Source of the DNA: UBA1227 sp963629305
Lineage (GTDB): Bacteria > Bacillota > Clostridia > Oscillospirales > Acutalibacteraceae
Reading direction: 5' to 3'
DNA: 64,000 nucleotides
NCBI GenBank assembly: GCA_963629305.1
Contig: CAVGIJ010000007.1
Location: 1-64,000 of the forward strand
The notes below the pieces were generated by a model that saw only the letters and a program-made list of their open reading frames with translations, made no database searches and was not told the origin of the DNA. Shown here piece by piece: positions 25,733 through 34,357 of the stretch. The position numbers were made by a program, and so were the translations under genes. The stretch's first letter is position 1. Each line of letters starts with the position of its first letter.

Positions 25733-26979
25733 TTACAATCACCCTTTTTAATAACGGCATAGAAGAAACCGTCACAATCGTACACATGCGGCATGACTGT
25801 CGTCATGGTACATAACTTAAAGTCCTTATGCTCATCAAGGAACTTTGTAACAACTTCTTCATTCTCCTTAGGATTCAGGGCACAAGTTGAATAAACAATG
25901 GTGCCTCCATCCTTTAAATATTTTGAAGAATTAACCAAGATATTGTACTGCAAAGGAGGCAAATAGTCAATGATTGTAGCCGTTTTGTAACGTATTTCGG
26001 GTTTTCTTCCGATGATTCCGAGACCCGAACACGGGACATCGCACAGAATTCTGTCGGCAAGTCCGAAGCTTGCATCATATTTCTGCGCATCAGCCACCTG
26101 TGCGTCTATAATGTTTATTCCGAGTCTCTTAGCACCGGATCTTATAAGCTCAACTCTGTGTTCATGCAGATCAAACGACTTCACAAGGCCTTTGTTTTCC
26201 ATCATTTCAGCAATGGTAAAGCTTTTTCCGCCCGGAGCCGCACACATATCAAAAACTGTTTCTCCCGGCTTTGCATCCAGTGCCTCACAGCACATCTGTG
26301 AAGATTTATCCTGTACATGGAACATTCCTGCCTTGTAGTCCTCACTTTTGTCCACGGAATCACTGAAGCTGTACTCTATGCACGGTGATATGGATACCCC
26401 GTATTCGTGCGGATTTATTTCCAATGTATTCATCCGTATATAGGTTTTCTGCGGTCCGAGCGAGTGTTCCATTATACCTATGGCATTTTCTTTTCCGTAG
26501 CTTTCCGTCCACATCTCAATGAGCCATTTCGGGCATGAATATTTCACCGAAAGATAGTCTTTGTCGTTTTCATCCGGAAGACACAGACCATTTAAAGATA
26601 TCTTTCTCAAAACGGCATTCGTAACACCGGTCGCATACGGTGCCCTGCGTTTTACAAGCATTACCGTTTCGTTTATTGCAGCCATATCAGGTATTTTTTC
26701 CATAAACAACACCTGATACGCTCCGAGTCTCATTGCACAGAGAACAATCGGATTAAGCTTCTTTAGCGGTTGTTTCAGATAAATATCGAGATTGTAGTCA
26801 AGTGTGATTTTTCGCTCAATTGTTCCGTAGACAAGTGCCGTAAAAAAAGATTTATCAACATTATTCAAGGTTGATTCTTTGAGTGCACCGGCAATTGCAA
26901 GGTTTGAATAAGAATCGTCTTTTTCAATTTTTATAAGCGTATCCAGGGCAAGATTTCTTGCATTTGGAGCAACCGGCAT
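25729..26979 (-). CDS. rsmB: 16S rRNA (cytosine-967-C5)-methyltransferase RsmB
   Basis: A 416-residue protein. An N-terminal NusB-like helical domain (about 1-140, with FTALVYGTIERKITLDYNLD) precedes an m5C methyltransferase domain with SAM motif DMCAAPGGKSFTIAEMM, the first cysteine in DVPCSGLGIIGRKPEIR and the catalytic YSTCALNPKENEEVV. ATG 26979 follows GGAGG. It lies 29 bases after fmt and overlaps rlmN by four bases. Confidence 0.97.
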   Translation of the reverse strand: MPVAPNARNLALDTLIKIEKDDSYSNLAIAGALKESTLNNVDKSFFTALVYGTIERKITLDYNLDIYLKQPLKKLNPIVLCAMRLGAYQVLFMEKIPDMAAINETVMLVKRRAPYATGVTNAVLRKISLNGLCLPDENDKDYLSVKYSCPKWLIEMWTESYGKENAIGIMEHSLGPQKTYIRMNTLEINPHEYGVSISPCIEYSFSDSVDKSEDYKAGMFHVQDKSSQMCCEALDAKPGETVFDMCAAPGGKSFTIAEMMENKGLVKSFDLHEHRVELIRSGAKRLGINIIDAQVADAQKYDASFGLADRILCDVPCSGLGIIGRKPEIRYKTATIIDYLPPLQYNILVNSSKYLKDGGTIVYSTCALNPKENEEVVTKFLDEHKDFKLCTMTTVMPHVYDCDGFFYAVIKKGDCN

Positions 26980-27008
26980 AAAATAACCTCCGAATAAGAT
27001 GAAATAGT

Positions 27009-27941
27009 TTATTTATCAAATGTTGTACCGGGATTGTGTCCGCGTAAATAATCAGCCGCTGACATTTTTTTTGATCCCTTCGGCTGAACTGTAACGAGTT
27101 TTAAAAGACATTCGTCACCACAAGATACATACATGTTGTTCTTGTCTGTAAATATTGAGCCGGACTTTGTGCCGGGTTTGGCTCTTAAGTCTGTAAGATT
27201 CGAAAGATGAATTTTGAAAACTTCTCCGGAAAGCATTGTCTGAGCAACAGGCCACGGCGAAAGTCCTCGGATTTTATTGTGAACCTCAAATGATGATTTT
27301 GAAAAATCCAATGGGCTATCGTCTTTTGAAAGCATTCTCGCGTATGACGCTTTGCTCTCATCCTGCGGCACAGGGTGAAGTTCACCGTTTTCGGCGAGAC
27401 GGAGCACCTCCAAAATAACATCGGCTGCAAGCAAACTCAGTCTGTCAAAGAGTTCGCCCGACGTCTCGTTTTCTCCTATGACAAGTTTTTTCGTAAGAAG
27501 CATATCTCCGGTATCCAGGCCCCTGTTCATTTGCATGGCTGTAACACCGGCTTCCTTCTCACCATCGAGCACAGCCCATTGTATGGGTGCAGCCCCTCTG
27601 TATTTCGGAAGAATTGAACCGTGAGCGTTAATACAACCATATTTCGGAAAACTCAAGACATCCTCACGCAGAATCATTCCATAGGCGGCAACAACAATAA
27701 CATCAGGCTTAAGTTCTCTTAAAATCGGCATTGCCTCTCCGTTTTTCAGACTTTTCGGCTGAAAAACCGGAATTTTGTGTTCAAGTGCGCAAACCTTCAC
27801 ATCTGACGGCGTAAGCTCGAGTTTACGGCCCTTAGGTTTATCCGGCTGCGTAAAAACTCCGACTACTTCATGGCCATCCGAAATAAGACGAAGCAAAGTC
27901 GGGACAGCAAAGTCCGGTGTACCCATAAATACTATTCTCAT
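27009..27941 (-). CDS. fmt: Methionyl-tRNA formyltransferase
   Basis: A 310-residue enzyme that formylates initiator Met-tRNA. The formyltransferase domain has MGTPDFAVPTL, the catalytic region INAHGSILPKYRGAAPIQWA and GVTAMQMNRGLDTGDML, and a C-terminal OB-type domain follows. ATG 27941 has AGGAGA six bases before it; the TTG at 27944 is less likely. It is paired with def, whose product removes the formyl group. Confidence 0.97.
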   Translation of the reverse strand: MRIVFMGTPDFAVPTLLRLISDGHEVVGVFTQPDKPKGRKLELTPSDVKVCALEHKIPVFQPKSLKNGEAMPILRELKPDVIVVAAYGMILREDVLSFPKYGCINAHGSILPKYRGAAPIQWAVLDGEKEAGVTAMQMNRGLDTGDMLLTKKLVIGENETSGELFDRLSLLAADVILEVLRLAENGELHPVPQDESKASYARMLSKDDSPLDFSKSSFEVHNKIRGLSPWPVAQTMLSGEVFKIHLSNLTDLRAKPGTKSGSIFTDKNNMYVSCGDECLLKLVTVQPKGSKKMSAADYLRGHNPGTTFDK

Positions 27942-27962
27942 CAAAAATCTCCTGTATCCGGT

Positions 27963-28445
27963 TTAGTTATGTTTGTATACGTCTTCCTGTAAGTCAAGTT
28001 CTGCATTCGGGTTACGTCTGTCTGTAAAGAGTATTCCGTCAAGGTGGTCAATCTCATGACAAAAGCATCGTGCTTTGAGTTCTTCACCTTTGTATACACA
28101 CCATTGACCTTTTCTATTTTGTGCCTTTACTTTTACAACCGCAGGTCTTATGGTCTCACACCATTCTCCGGGAAGTGAGAGGCATCCCTCTCTTTCGGTC
28201 TGCTCACCGTCTTCAAATATTATTTCGGGATTAACGAGTTCCATAAGCCCGTCTCCGACATCTATAACGACTGCCCTTTTAAGCATCCCCACTTGTACAG
28301 CGGCAAGGCCTACCCCTTCCGCATGGTACATTGTCTCAGCCATATCATCAAGTAAAGTTGCAAGTTTTTCATCAAACTTTTCAATAGTCCGACTCTTTTT
28401 TCTGAGTATCGGATCTTCTTTTGTTACTATTTTTCTGAGTGCCAT
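27963..28445 (-). CDS. def: Peptide deformylase
   Basis: About 160 residues. The three metallopeptidase motifs are present: GVGLAAVQVG (usually AAxQVG), EGCLSLPG with the metal cysteine, and HEIDHLDGILF with the two histidines and catalytic glutamate. It removes N-formyl groups from nascent chains. ATG 28445 is preferred over ATG 28454, because AGAGG lies directly against the latter. It follows priA by about 20 bases. Confidence 0.97.
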   Translation of the reverse strand: MALRKIVTKEDPILRKKSRTIEKFDEKLATLLDDMAETMYHAEGVGLAAVQVGMLKRAVVIDVGDGLMELVNPEIIFEDGEQTEREGCLSLPGEWCETIRPAVVKVKAQNRKGQWCVYKGEELKARCFCHEIDHLDGILFTDRRNPNAELDLQEDVYKHN

Positions 28446-28466
28446 GTTATTCATCCTCTGTTCTGT

Positions 28467-30734
28467 TTATATGATATCCGGAATCGCGGATACACCGGAA
28501 TTTGAAGAATCCTTTGAGAATTCCATAAAAACACCGGAAAGCATCTCACGAAATCTTTTGTTATTATGACATTTTATTATAATTCTGCAGCGGTATTTAT
28601 TATTTACCTTGTAAACTCTTTCGGGCATAGGTCCGAGAACTATGACCTTTACATCGGCATAATTTCCGCTTACGGCATTTTTTAGTACATTGCTGAAATT
28701 CATTGCCGAATTTGCCGTTTTGCCCTCGTTCACGCCCTGAATACTAACAGTACATATATTGCAAAATGGCGGATAGGTCATTATTTTTCTCATTTTTATT
28801 TCAGTATCATAGAAATCTTCGAAGCTTTGACCGGCGGCGTAACGTATAACATCATTTCCGGGATTTATAGTCTGTATGATTGCCTTTCCCGGATAACGCC
28901 CGCGTCCGGCACGCCCAACTACCTGCGTAAGAAGATCAAATGTGGTTTCCGCGCTCATGTAGTCGTCCCCATAGAGCTGTCTGTCAGCGGAAAGCACACC
29001 GACTAAGGTAACATTTTCAAAATCAAGCCCCTTTGCCACCATCTGCGTACCGATCATTATGTCGTAATCGCCATTTCTGAAGTCACTGAGCTTTTCCTCA
29101 TATGCATTTTTCCGCATGGTAGTGTCCGCATCCATTCTGAGTATACGGGCATCCTTCATAAGCTCTGAAATTTCCTCTTCAAAACGCTGTGTGCCTACGC
29201 CGGAATAACGAACCGTATCCTCACCGCAAGACATACACCTTGTGGTAAACGGAACCGAGTAACCGCAGTAGTGACACATAAGCTTATTATTTGCCCTGTG
29301 GTATGTAAGGCTTATGCTGCAATTCGGGCACATTGCCACCTCTCCGCAGGAATCACATGATGCGAATGTGTTGTAGCCGCGCCTGTTGAGAAGAAGTATG
29401 GACTGATGACCCTCATCCTTGTTTTTCATAAGTTCCGCGAGCAATGTACGGCTTATTTCTCCTGTGTTGCCATCTGCGCGTTCTTTAAGCATATCAACAA
29501 CTTCAACCTTCGGAAGTTCTGCGATGCCGAATCGGTCCTTTAAGACACACAGAGAATACTTCCCTGCCTTTGCAGCCGCAAAGCTTTCAAACGACGGAGT
29601 GGCTGAAGCCAAAAGAAGCAACGCTTTATTTTCAGCGCATTTATACTTCGCAATATCTCTCGCATGATAGCGCGGACTCTGTTCTGATTTATAGGTATGC
29701 TCCTGCTCCTCATCCATTATAATGAGTCCGAGGTTGTCAAACGGAGCGAAAACCGCCGATCTTGTTCCTACGGCAATTTTGGCAATTCCTTTCTTCACTC
29801 GCTTCCACTCATCAAGTCTTTCACCGTCTGAAAGTGCGCTGTGAAAAACAGCAACCTTTTCACCGTATCTTTTGTGAAAAAGCATAAGTGTTTGAGGCGT
29901 AAGCGAAATCTCCGGTACCATGACAATAACGCCCTTACCGCTCTTTAGAACCTCATCTATAAGCCTTAAGTAAACCTGTGTCTTGCCGCTTCCGGTTACA
30001 CCATAGAGAAGACTGACGCCTCCGCCGTTTTGAAATTCGCTGAGCAAATTGTGAAATGCGTTATTCTGACTTTCGGTCAGAGTTATAACTTCGTCATTTA
30101 GGATTTTTTCATCATATGTTTTTCTGAAGGTTTCTTTTTCATAAAAGGAAACAAGGGCTTTTCTCTCAAGATTGTTTATGACTGAGACGGTTACACCGGA
30201 ATAATAGCAAAGCTCTTTCACCGAACACGTTTCAAGCTGAACAATTACCGAAAGCGCTTCGTACTGTTTTTTTGAAATGCATTTTCCGAAGAGATAAAAT
30301 GTTTTTCTTCCCTTCGACACAGCTTCTTTGTATGCCTTATCAAGTTCATACTCACTTATTTCGGTGCGGACCATTTTCACAGTCTGATCCTTAGTGCTCT
30401 TTGTAAGTCCGGGATAAATGGTTTTAAGAGCATCAAATAGTGTACAAAAAGTCCGTTCTTTCATAAACTGTGCAAGCTTTATCATTTTTTCATCAAACAG
30501 CGGAGCATTGTCTGTGAATGAAAGAATCTGCTTCATTCCCTCGATAGAATCAGTCTTATCGGTCTTTATTATGACACCTTGTCTTACCCGGATTCCCCTG
30601 CCGAAAGGAACCGTTACACGGAATCCCGCCAAAGAACGATCAGCATGTGAAGCCGGGACAATATATGAGTACAATTTATCAAAATGATAAGCCACATTTT
30701 GCACAGCTACAAGTGCGATCGTAACTTCTGTCAT
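28467..30734 (-). CDS. priA: Primosomal replication restart helicase PriA
   Basis: A 755-residue SF2 helicase. An N-terminal DNA-binding domain is followed by Walker A LYGVTGSGKTQVYLRL, the DEEQ box IIMDEEQEHTYKSEQ, and a zinc-binding region with eight cysteines (CDSCGEVAMCPNCS, CHYCGYS, CMSCGED) inside the helicase core. GTQMVAKGLDFENV and VVGRAGRGRYPGKAII are the later motifs. It reloads replisomes at collapsed forks. ATG 30734 with GGAGGGAAC upstream is preferred over an upstream TTG/ATG extension that crosses a hairpin. coaBC, which usually lies between rpoZ and priA, is not here. Confidence 0.97.
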   Translation of the reverse strand: MTEVTIALVAVQNVAYHFDKLYSYIVPASHADRSLAGFRVTVPFGRGIRVRQGVIIKTDKTDSIEGMKQILSFTDNAPLFDEKMIKLAQFMKERTFCTLFDALKTIYPGLTKSTKDQTVKMVRTEISEYELDKAYKEAVSKGRKTFYLFGKCISKKQYEALSVIVQLETCSVKELCYYSGVTVSVINNLERKALVSFYEKETFRKTYDEKILNDEVITLTESQNNAFHNLLSEFQNGGGVSLLYGVTGSGKTQVYLRLIDEVLKSGKGVIVMVPEISLTPQTLMLFHKRYGEKVAVFHSALSDGERLDEWKRVKKGIAKIAVGTRSAVFAPFDNLGLIIMDEEQEHTYKSEQSPRYHARDIAKYKCAENKALLLLASATPSFESFAAAKAGKYSLCVLKDRFGIAELPKVEVVDMLKERADGNTGEISRTLLAELMKNKDEGHQSILLLNRRGYNTFASCDSCGEVAMCPNCSISLTYHRANNKLMCHYCGYSVPFTTRCMSCGEDTVRYSGVGTQRFEEEISELMKDARILRMDADTTMRKNAYEEKLSDFRNGDYDIMIGTQMVAKGLDFENVTLVGVLSADRQLYGDDYMSAETTFDLLTQVVGRAGRGRYPGKAIIQTINPGNDVIRYAAGQSFEDFYDTEIKMRKIMTYPPFCNICTVSIQGVNEGKTANSAMNFSNVLKNAVSGNYADVKVIVLGPMPERVYKVNNKYRCRIIIKCHNNKRFREMLSGVFMEFSKDSSNSGVSAIPDII

Positions 30735-30767
30735 GTTCCCTCCAAAAAAGATTATAAAATAGTTTTT

Positions 30768-30795
30768 GGCAGCAACGCACGAAAACGCTACTGCC
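30768..30795 (-). terminator. Hairpin between rpoZ and priA
   Basis: Stem GGCAGTAGCG/CGTTGCTGCC with an 8-base loop lies 11 bases after the rpoZ stop. What follows is AAAAACTATTTTATAATCTTTTTT, a poor T-tail. It may be a leaky terminator or processing site that separates ribosome-omega expression from priA. Confidence 0.4.
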
Positions 30796-30805
30796 GAAAT
30801 CACTG

Positions 30806-31045
30806 TTAAATATCTTTAATCTCGTCCGGTTCTTCGATTGTATATTCACCGTCGAGCAATTTTTCAAGAGCAGCTGATACCGGCTTTTCAGTTACCAGTT
30901 CGTCTTTTGCTTCATTTTCCTCGGAAATTTCTCTCGCAAGTTTTGCCGTGGCAGTAACAAGGGAATAGCGGCTTATATGTTTTTCGCCGTGTTCACCATT
31001 TAAGAGATTTCTGAGATCCGGATTGAATTTTTTGTTTTCTGGCAT
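30806..31045 (-). CDS. rpoZ: DNA-directed RNA polymerase omega subunit
   Basis: A 79-residue omega subunit. SRYSLVTATAKLAREI is the family core that wraps the beta' C-terminus, and PVSAALEKLLDGEYTI is the conserved second element. The acidic C-terminus (EEPDEIKDI) is normal. ATG 31045 follows GAGG. It sits between gmk and priA, its usual place. Confidence 0.94.
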   Translation of the reverse strand: MPENKKFNPDLRNLLNGEHGEKHISRYSLVTATAKLAREISEENEAKDELVTEKPVSAALEKLLDGEYTIEEPDEIKDI

Positions 31046-31073
31046 TGGTGTTACCTCACTTTATTTTATGATT

Positions 31074-31811
31074 TTAATCAAACTTTACTTTGACAAGTCC
31101 GACATCCGAAAAATCTTCTTTCGGCGCGGGGACACGGACATCTTCATTAAGATACTCACTTAACTTTTTATCCTTGAACTGGTGTCCGTAATAAAACTCT
31201 TCAAATCTGTCAGATTTCAACTCACTGAGCATTCTAAGATGACGTCTGTGACGAAGAATTACTTCGATTGCGTCCTCCACGGCATCTTCAATGCGATTGT
31301 TCACGATGATGTAATCGTAATCATTAGCCCTGCTGATTTCCGTCTTGGCAATTTCGATACGCCGTCTTATGTCTTCTTCCGTGTCTGTGTTCCTGGCTCT
31401 GAGTCTGCTTTCAAGTACACTCATTGACGGCGGCATAAGAAACATTGTACGGACATCCGGAAACTGTGCGCGGATTTTATCAGCCCCCTGAACTTCAATT
31501 TTCAGAATGACTGTTTTTCCCTCTGCAATCCACTTACGGATGGGAGCTTTAGGAGTTCCGTAATAATTTTTTCCGTATTTTGCCCACTCAAGCATTTCAC
31601 CGTTTTCAATGTTCTTCTTAAACTCTTCTTCTGAAACAAAATAATAGTTTACACCGTCTACCTCATTTTCACGCATACCTCTGGTAGTCATTGAGATAGA
31701 GACGATTGTTTTCTCATCCCTTTTGATGATTTCATCAATAATAGTGTCCTTGCCGGAGCCCGACGGTCCGGAAATGATAAGAAGAAAACCGCTTTGAACA
31801 GACCCCGTCAT
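31074..31811 (-). CDS. gmk: Guanylate kinase with extended C-terminus
   Basis: A 245-residue enzyme that converts GMP to GDP. The P-loop is ISGPSGSGKDTIIDEI, where the usual T/S after GK is D. SMTTRGMRENEVDGVNYYFV is the GMP-binding region and RLRARNTDTEEDIRRRI is the lid. Normal bacterial Gmk is about 205 residues. Here about 40 further residues follow the conserved end (from about FEEFYYGHQFKDKK), with no recognised domain. It overlaps remA by four bases (ATGA). Confidence 0.94.
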   Translation of the reverse strand: MTGSVQSGFLLIISGPSGSGKDTIIDEIIKRDEKTIVSISMTTRGMRENEVDGVNYYFVSEEEFKKNIENGEMLEWAKYGKNYYGTPKAPIRKWIAEGKTVILKIEVQGADKIRAQFPDVRTMFLMPPSMSVLESRLRARNTDTEEDIRRRIEIAKTEISRANDYDYIIVNNRIEDAVEDAIEVILRHRRHLRMLSELKSDRFEEFYYGHQFKDKKLSEYLNEDVRVPAPKEDFSDVGLVKVKFD

Positions 31812-32065
31812 ACAGCCGATTCCTCCTCTTCGTCCCCGTTAATACGGTGTGTAAGTGTTTCAACTCCGAGGTAAGAAAGAATCACCTGATCGTTGTCGGT
31901 GATAATAACCGCGCGAGTACGTCTTCCCTGCGAAGCATCTATAAGTGTACCCTTTTCTTTGCAGTCACCGATAATTCTCTTTACCGGCGCGGAGTCGGGG
32001 CTCACTAAAGCAATTATTCGGTCTGTGTTTACACAGTTACCGAACCCGATATTTACAAGTTTCAT
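31808..32065 (-). CDS. remA: RemA-like regulator (DUF370)
   Basis: An 85-residue protein closely resembling Bacillus RemA, a DNA-binding protein that activates matrix and osmoprotection genes. Core sequence: KLVNIGFGNCVNTDRIIALV, SPDSAPVKRIIGDC and GRRTRAVIITDNDQVILS. The C-terminal tail is acidic. ATG 32065 follows AAGGAG. Its place between yicC and gmk is conserved in Firmicutes. A biofilm role in this organism is unproven. Confidence 0.94.
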   Translation of the reverse strand: MKLVNIGFGNCVNTDRIIALVSPDSAPVKRIIGDCKEKGTLIDASQGRRTRAVIITDNDQVILSYLGVETLTHRINGDEEEESAV

Positions 32066-32094
32066 AACATCTGCTCCTTAAAGGCGAAAAGTGA

Positions 32095-32973
32095 TTATTC
32101 AATATTTTGAACCTGTTCTCTTATCTTCTCTATTTCGGCTTTAATGTCAACAACTGTCTTGTTTATCTCAAAATCAGATGCTTTTGAACCAATTGTATTG
32201 GCCTCTCTGTTTATTTCCTGAACAAGGAAATCCATCTTTCTGCCTATTGCTTCTTTTTCATCAAACATAGACTTAAGCTGGTCAATGTGACTTCTGAGTC
32301 TTACAGTTTCCTCGTCAACGGCAATCTTGTCCGCATAAATGGCAGCTTCCTGTAAAATTCTCTGTTCATCAACAGCGGCACCGTCCAGCAATTCCGCGAT
32401 ACGCTGCCTGAGCTTTTCATTATACTCTTTTACGGTTTCAGGTGAACGTTCCTCAACAAATGCAACCTTTGAAAGAATCGTATCTGCTCTGCCGCAAATA
32501 TCATCTCTGAGCTTTTCACCCTCACGCTCTCTCATGGCAACAAACTTATCTGTTGCCTGTTCAAGCGTGTCTTTTACCATTTTCCAAATCTCATCCTCGT
32601 CTGCTTCACCTTTGTGTACGGCCAGAACATCTCCGAATCTTGACAATGTACCTGCAGAGATATCATCACGAAGCTCATATGTGTCACGAAGCTCTTTCAG
32701 GGCATCAACATATGCCTTTGCCAAGGTGTGATTTACTTTAACAACAACGTCCTCCGAGTCAAGTGATTCAATACTTACAGTACACTCAATCTTTCCTCTG
32801 GAAACACGGCTCTGTATATACGACTTTATCTTTTCCTCAAGAAAGCTGTAAGTTCTCGGAACTCTTGTGTAGAGCTCAAAATACCTGTGATTTACGCTCT
32901 TCATTTCAACGGAAACAAACATGTTTTCCGTTTCAAGCTGAGCGCGACCGAATCCGGTCATGCTTTTTACCAT
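32095..32973 (-). CDS. yicC: YicC/YloC-family endoribonuclease
   Basis: A 292-residue YicC-family protein with the N-terminal MVKSMTGFGRAQLE signature, the MKSVNHRYFELYTRVPR motif and the C-terminal GRKMDFLVQEINREANTIGSKA. Family members are hexameric RNases. The start ATG follows AAGGAG. It is the first gene of the long yicC-to-rsgA transcript. Confidence 0.95.
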   Translation of the reverse strand: MVKSMTGFGRAQLETENMFVSVEMKSVNHRYFELYTRVPRTYSFLEEKIKSYIQSRVSRGKIECTVSIESLDSEDVVVKVNHTLAKAYVDALKELRDTYELRDDISAGTLSRFGDVLAVHKGEADEDEIWKMVKDTLEQATDKFVAMREREGEKLRDDICGRADTILSKVAFVEERSPETVKEYNEKLRQRIAELLDGAAVDEQRILQEAAIYADKIAVDEETVRLRSHIDQLKSMFDEKEAIGRKMDFLVQEINREANTIGSKASDFEINKTVVDIKAEIEKIREQVQNIE

Positions 32974-33043
32974 ATATAAGTCTCCTTATTGCAAGGCCAT
33001 AAACAACCGATCGCGGAGTTTCTCTGCCTTGAAATTACAAAGT

Positions 33044-33073
33044 ATTATACCACATAACATGTCCTGTTTACAA
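33044..33073 (-). promoter_or_regulatory. Promoter of the yicC operon
   Basis: A TGG-TATAAT extended -10 (TATAAT at 33044-33049) and TTGTAA (33068-33073) are 18 bp apart, and the -35 overlaps the rluB stop codon. The roughly 65-base leader can form an arm pair CAAGGC/GCCTTG around its middle. Confidence 0.65.
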
Positions 33074-33808
33074 CTTTTTTGCGGACTTTGATGCCATGCG
33101 GAGACTGTTGACTTCTTGCGGAGTCAATTCTCTCCATTTTCCCTGCGGAAGCATACCGAGACGAAGCGGTCCCACTGCCGTTCTCTTCAGTCTTGCAACC
33201 TCAAGTCCGAGTTCCTCACACATCTTTCTTATCTGTCTGTTACGACCTTCACAGATAACAATTTCCATGACAACACGTCCGGGTTCTTCTGTGAGTACTC
33301 TTACATCGGCAGGCAGGGTCATTTTCCCTTCAATCATTATTCCCGTTGTGAGCCTGCTTAGTATGTCTTCATTTATACCGGGTCTCACCGTTACTCTGTA
33401 TGTTTTCGGCACATGCTTTGACGGATGGGTAAGATTGTTTGCAAATTCTCCGTCATTCGTCAGGAGCAAAAGGCCTTCCGAGTCCTTGTCAAGTCTTCCC
33501 ACCGGAAATACCCTTACACCGACATCTGAAACAAGCTCTGCAACACATTTTCTGTTCATCTCGTCGCTCATTGTAGTGATAAAGCCGCGTGGCTTATGGA
33601 GCATTATATAGCGGTGCTCCGTCTCTTCATGTATCTTTCTGCCCTCAACGGCAACTTTATCATGCTTTGGGTCAACCTTATCACCGATATGTGCAAGCTT
33701 TCCGTTTACCGTTACTTTTCCGTTTTCAATCAGTTCTTCACTTTTTCTTCTGGATGCAATGCCGCATTCAGCCATGTACTTCTGTAATCTTATTTTTTCA
33801 TCTGCCAC
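33068..33808 (-). CDS. rluB: rRNA pseudouridine synthase RluB family
   Basis: About 246 residues. An S4 RNA-binding domain (RLQKYMAECGIASRRKSEELI) precedes the RsuA/RluB catalytic domain with the active aspartate in PVGRLDKDSEGLLLLTNDG, plus ICEGRNRQIRKMCEELGLEV. It modifies 23S rRNA. GTG 33808 is chosen because GGGAG lies eight bases upstream; ATG 33823 is in frame but overlaps that site. It follows the ytfJ terminator. Confidence 0.93.
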   Translation of the reverse strand: MADEKIRLQKYMAECGIASRRKSEELIENGKVTVNGKLAHIGDKVDPKHDKVAVEGRKIHEETEHRYIMLHKPRGFITTMSDEMNRKCVAELVSDVGVRVFPVGRLDKDSEGLLLLTNDGEFANNLTHPSKHVPKTYRVTVRPGINEDILSRLTTGIMIEGKMTLPADVRVLTEEPGRVVMEIVICEGRNRQIRKMCEELGLEVARLKRTAVGPLRLGMLPQGKWRELTPQEVNSLRMASKSAKKL

Positions 33809-33858
33809 TGTCAAAACTCCCATCTGTCATCAGGCAATTCATATCTTTATTCAACAAA

Positions 33859-33896
33859 GCAACCACCTGCCATATTAAACATATGCAGGCGGTTGC
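33859..33896 (-). terminator. Terminator downstream of the GerW/YtfJ gene
   Basis: 12-bp stem GCAACCACCTGC/GCAGGCGGTTGC with one A-C mismatch and a 14-base loop. On the minus strand it is followed by TTTGTTGAATAAA, a modest T-tail. Confidence 0.6.
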
Positions 33897-33929
33897 GCTT
33901 TATTGCAATTTTTATTGAATAAATTGTAA

Positions 33930-34295
33930 TCAGTTTTTCTTGATAAGACCTGTTACCTTGTCAAACATTTCCGGAACAAGATTAACCATTCTTTCAGCAG
34001 CATTATCATAAGCTGTGATGTGCTTAAGAGTAACCTGACCGTTCTGGATAAGAAGGAAGGCTACAGGAGTAATCGTAACGCCTGCTCCGCCTGCTCCGCC
34101 GAATAACTCTTTTGCACCCTTGGTCGGGAAGTCAGTACCACCACTTGCAAATCCGTATGTAACCTTTGAAACAGGAATAATTGTAAGACCTGACTCAGTA
34201 TATACAGGATCACCTATAATTGTGCTGACATCGATCATGTCTTTTACTTTTTCAATTGTTGTTCCGAGCATTCCTGCTGCAGCTGTTTCTTTCAT
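33930..34295 (-). CDS. ytfJ: GerW/YtfJ-family protein
   Basis: A 121-residue member of the GerW/YtfJ family. Typical sequence is IIPVSKVTYGFASGGTDF, the glycine-rich ELFGGAGGAGVTITPVAFLL and a C-terminal amphipathic helix. In Bacillus the protein is made in the forespore and aids germination, but homologues also occur in non-sporulating Firmicutes. It follows the DUF2953 gene, as in Bacillus ytfI-ytfJ. It is intact here while two other sporulation-type genes in the window are broken. Confidence 0.93.
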   Translation of the reverse strand: MKETAAAGMLGTTIEKVKDMIDVSTIIGDPVYTESGLTIIPVSKVTYGFASGGTDFPTKGAKELFGGAGGAGVTITPVAFLLIQNGQVTLKHITAYDNAAERMVNLVPEMFDKVTGLIKKN

Positions 34296-34357
34296 TTAAA
34301 AGCACCACCTAAAATTTATCTTTTTTTCATTATCTGATAGTTTAAAAAGTAAGCAAA

